Shown here in pieces: positions 62,953 through 64,000 of a stretch of DNA of 64,000 bases; within the stretch, counting starts at the first letter, position 1, and the number at the start of each line of letters is the position of its first letter. Source of the stretch: Lichenibacterium ramalinae (lineage in GTDB: Bacteria; Pseudomonadota; Alphaproteobacteria; Rhizobiales; Beijerinckiaceae); the NCBI RefSeq assembly GCF_004137085.1, contig NZ_QYBC01000004.1, forward strand, positions 124,001 through 188,000, in the 5' to 3' direction. Below the pieces are notes generated by a model, which made no database searches, was not told the origin of the DNA, and saw only the letters and a program-made list of their open reading frames with translations. The position numbers and the translations under genes were made by a program.

Positions 62953-63111
62953 GTGTTGATCCGCTTTTGGCTGAACCGGCGCGGCGCCACCGCGATCGAA
63001 TATTGCTTGATCGCCGGCGTGGTCTCCATCGCCGTGGTGGTGGGCGCCACCAGCATCGGAACGAAGTTGCAGAGCCGCTTCTTCGTCCCCGTGGCCGCCG
63101 GCCTCAGCTGA
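62953..63111 (+). CDS. Orphan Flp/Fap-type pilin
   Basis: A 52-residue protein read by hand from GTG at 62953 (TTG at 62956 is possible) behind GAGGGGG. A basic start (IRFWLNRRGATAIEYCLIAG) has the Flp motif: GATAIEY with the conserved Glu and Tyr, then a hydrophobic helix (VVSIAVVVGATSIG). These subunits assemble tight-adherence pili. No Tad secretion genes are in the window. Its last 8 bases overlap the end of the convergent LysR gene. Confidence 0.85.
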   Translation: MLIRFWLNRRGATAIEYCLIAGVVSIAVVVGATSIGTKLQSRFFVPVAAGLS

Positions 63112-64000
63112 CCGCCGCCTCGGACGGGCCGCCCTTGTCGCCGGCGGCCGAAAGGTTGTCGAGGCTCGACACGATGTGCCCGGCGAGGGCGTCGCAGAGC
63201 GGGGACGGGTCGGCGCGGTTGCGCACCAGGGCGATCTTGCAGGAGGGCAGGGTGGGGAAGTCGTCCGCCGGTCCCAGCACCCGCATGCCGGACCGCAGTG
63301 CGCTTTCGGGCAGCACCGAGACCGCCAGGCCGGCGAGCACGGCCGCCCCGACGGCCGTCGAATTCCAGGACGAATAGAGCACCCGGTAGGGTTTGGTCCG
63401 GCCGTCGAGCGCCGCAGTCGCGGCCTGGCGCCAGGTGCAGAAGGTCCGGCCCAACGCGAGCGGCAAGGGCGTCTGCTCGTGAACGGCGTGGCGCGCCGAC
63501 GTCACCCAGAGCAGGCGCTCGCGCCGGATCACCGAGGCCGACCCGCGGGACGAGACGTGGGTGATGATGGCGAGATCGAGGTCGGCATGCTCGATCCGCT
63601 CCATGAGCATGGGGGTCGGCTCGCACACGACCGTGACCTCGACCCGGGGATTGGACTGCGAGAACCGCGCCAGGATCTCCGGCAGGTAGCGCTCGGCATA
63701 GTCGTCCGGGAGGCCGAGGCGCACCCGCCCGGCCAGTTCCGTCTCGGCGAAGCTCGCCAGGGCCTCGTTGGAGAGACGAACGATGCGGCGGGCGTAATCG
63801 AGCAGCCGCTCCCCCTCGTCGGTCAGGCGCGACGCGCGGCCGTCGCGCTCGAACAGGGGGCGGCCAACCGTCTCCTCGAGCTTCTTGATCTGCATCGAGA
63901 CGGCGGACTGCGTCTTGTGGATCGACTCCGCCGCCCGCGTGAAGGTGCCGGTGTCGGCGATGGCGATGAAGCTGCGCAGCTGGTCGATATCGAGGAGGGC
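63104..64000 (-). CDS. LysR-type transcriptional regulator (N-terminal codons cut by window edge)
   Basis: 298 codons are visible and the frame continues past base 64000, so only the start is missing. The helix-turn-helix is at the edge: DQLRSFIAIADTGTFTRAAES and TQSAVSMQIKKLEETVG. The effector domain follows (GRVRLGLPDDYAERYLPEIL, LDLAIITH, and VGAAVLAGLAVSVLPESAL). An ATG at 63895 exists inside the helix-turn-helix but is not a plausible start. It is convergent with the Flp pilin and overlaps it by 8 bases. The target is unknown. Confidence 0.92.
   Translation of the reverse strand, partial: ALLDIDQLRSFIAIADTGTFTRAAESIHKTQSAVSMQIKKLEETVGRPLFERDGRASRLTDEGERLLDYARRIVRLSNEALASFAETELAGRVRLGLPDDYAERYLPEILARFSQSNPRVEVTVVCEPTPMLMERIEHADLDLAIITHVSSRGSASVIRRERLLWVTSARHAVHEQTPLPLALGRTFCTWRQAATAALDGRTKPYRVLYSSWNSTAVGAAVLAGLAVSVLPESALRSGMRVLGPADDFPTLPSCKIALVRNRADPSPLCDALAGHIVSSLDNLSAAGDKGGPSEAAVS

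Overview
The window is a stretch of chromosome from a high-GC alphaproteobacterium, most likely of the order Hyphomicrobiales (Rhizobiales). The support is the very GC-rich coding sequence with frequent GTG starts, the comF-grxC-DUF1178 order, an HWE-family histidine kinase, a plant-type (class II) glutamate-cysteine ligase, choline-sulfatase, an NF038122-type metalloprotease and an orphan Flp pilin. I cannot assign a genus. About 95 percent of the DNA is occupied by some 58 genes. I see no rRNA, tRNA, CRISPR array, transposase, integrase or prophage gene. Both ends cut through LysR-type regulator genes.

Layout. 1-5.5 kb: lptM-lysA, then envC-ctpA (cell-wall hydrolase activator and C-terminal protease) and a small membrane protein that may be the stub of a lost polysaccharide deacetylase. 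5.8-10.3 kb: a two-gene RND multidrug efflux operon ending in a long hairpin shared with a convergent ParA-type ATPase. 10.3-14.3 kb: ParA, a class III nucleotide cyclase, DUF952, and a GlxA-type regulator overlapping a cysteine hydrolase. 14.3-16.8 kb: two convergent genes, a metalloprotease-like protein and an Ig-like protein, that share an 85-residue C-terminal module. 16.9-24.7 kb: glmM, small DUF proteins, an L,D-transpeptidase, a polysaccharide flippase, YidB, a CPA1 antiporter and an acetyltransferase. 24.9-26.9 kb: a membrane GGDEF-EAL protein.

27-31.8 kb: msrB, then a compact set of a methyltransferase, an acyl-CoA-dehydrogenase-like protein, a PIG-L deacetylase, a NodS-like methyltransferase and an opposing family 2 glycosyltransferase whose 3' end overlaps it. 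This looks like a glycan- or lipid-decorating locus. 32-37 kb: an FMN-binding stress protein, comF-grxC-DUF1178, a D-Ala-D-Ala carboxypeptidase and a CobW-type metallochaperone GTPase. 37-43.5 kb: larC-larE-larB and a NiCoT nickel permease, together the synthesis and supply route for the nickel-pincer cofactor NPN, flanked by two paralogous aldo/keto reductases. LarA, the known user of NPN, is not in the window.

43.6-49.8 kb: an HWE kinase, a 2OG-Fe(II) oxygenase and a ribose-type sugar ABC operon. 49.9-57.4 kb: a KAP-type P-loop NTPase, ettA and a single-chain type IIL (MmeI-like) restriction-modification enzyme. 57.4-64 kb: a CHRD protein, choline-sulfatase, several very small exported proteins (two under 60 residues that I translated by hand), gshA, an orphan Flp pilin and the second LysR gene.

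The most interesting items are the NPN cluster without a visible client, the NodB/NodS-like decorating locus, the shared C-terminal module of the two exported proteins, and the inverted repeat that brackets the start codon of the restriction-modification gene.
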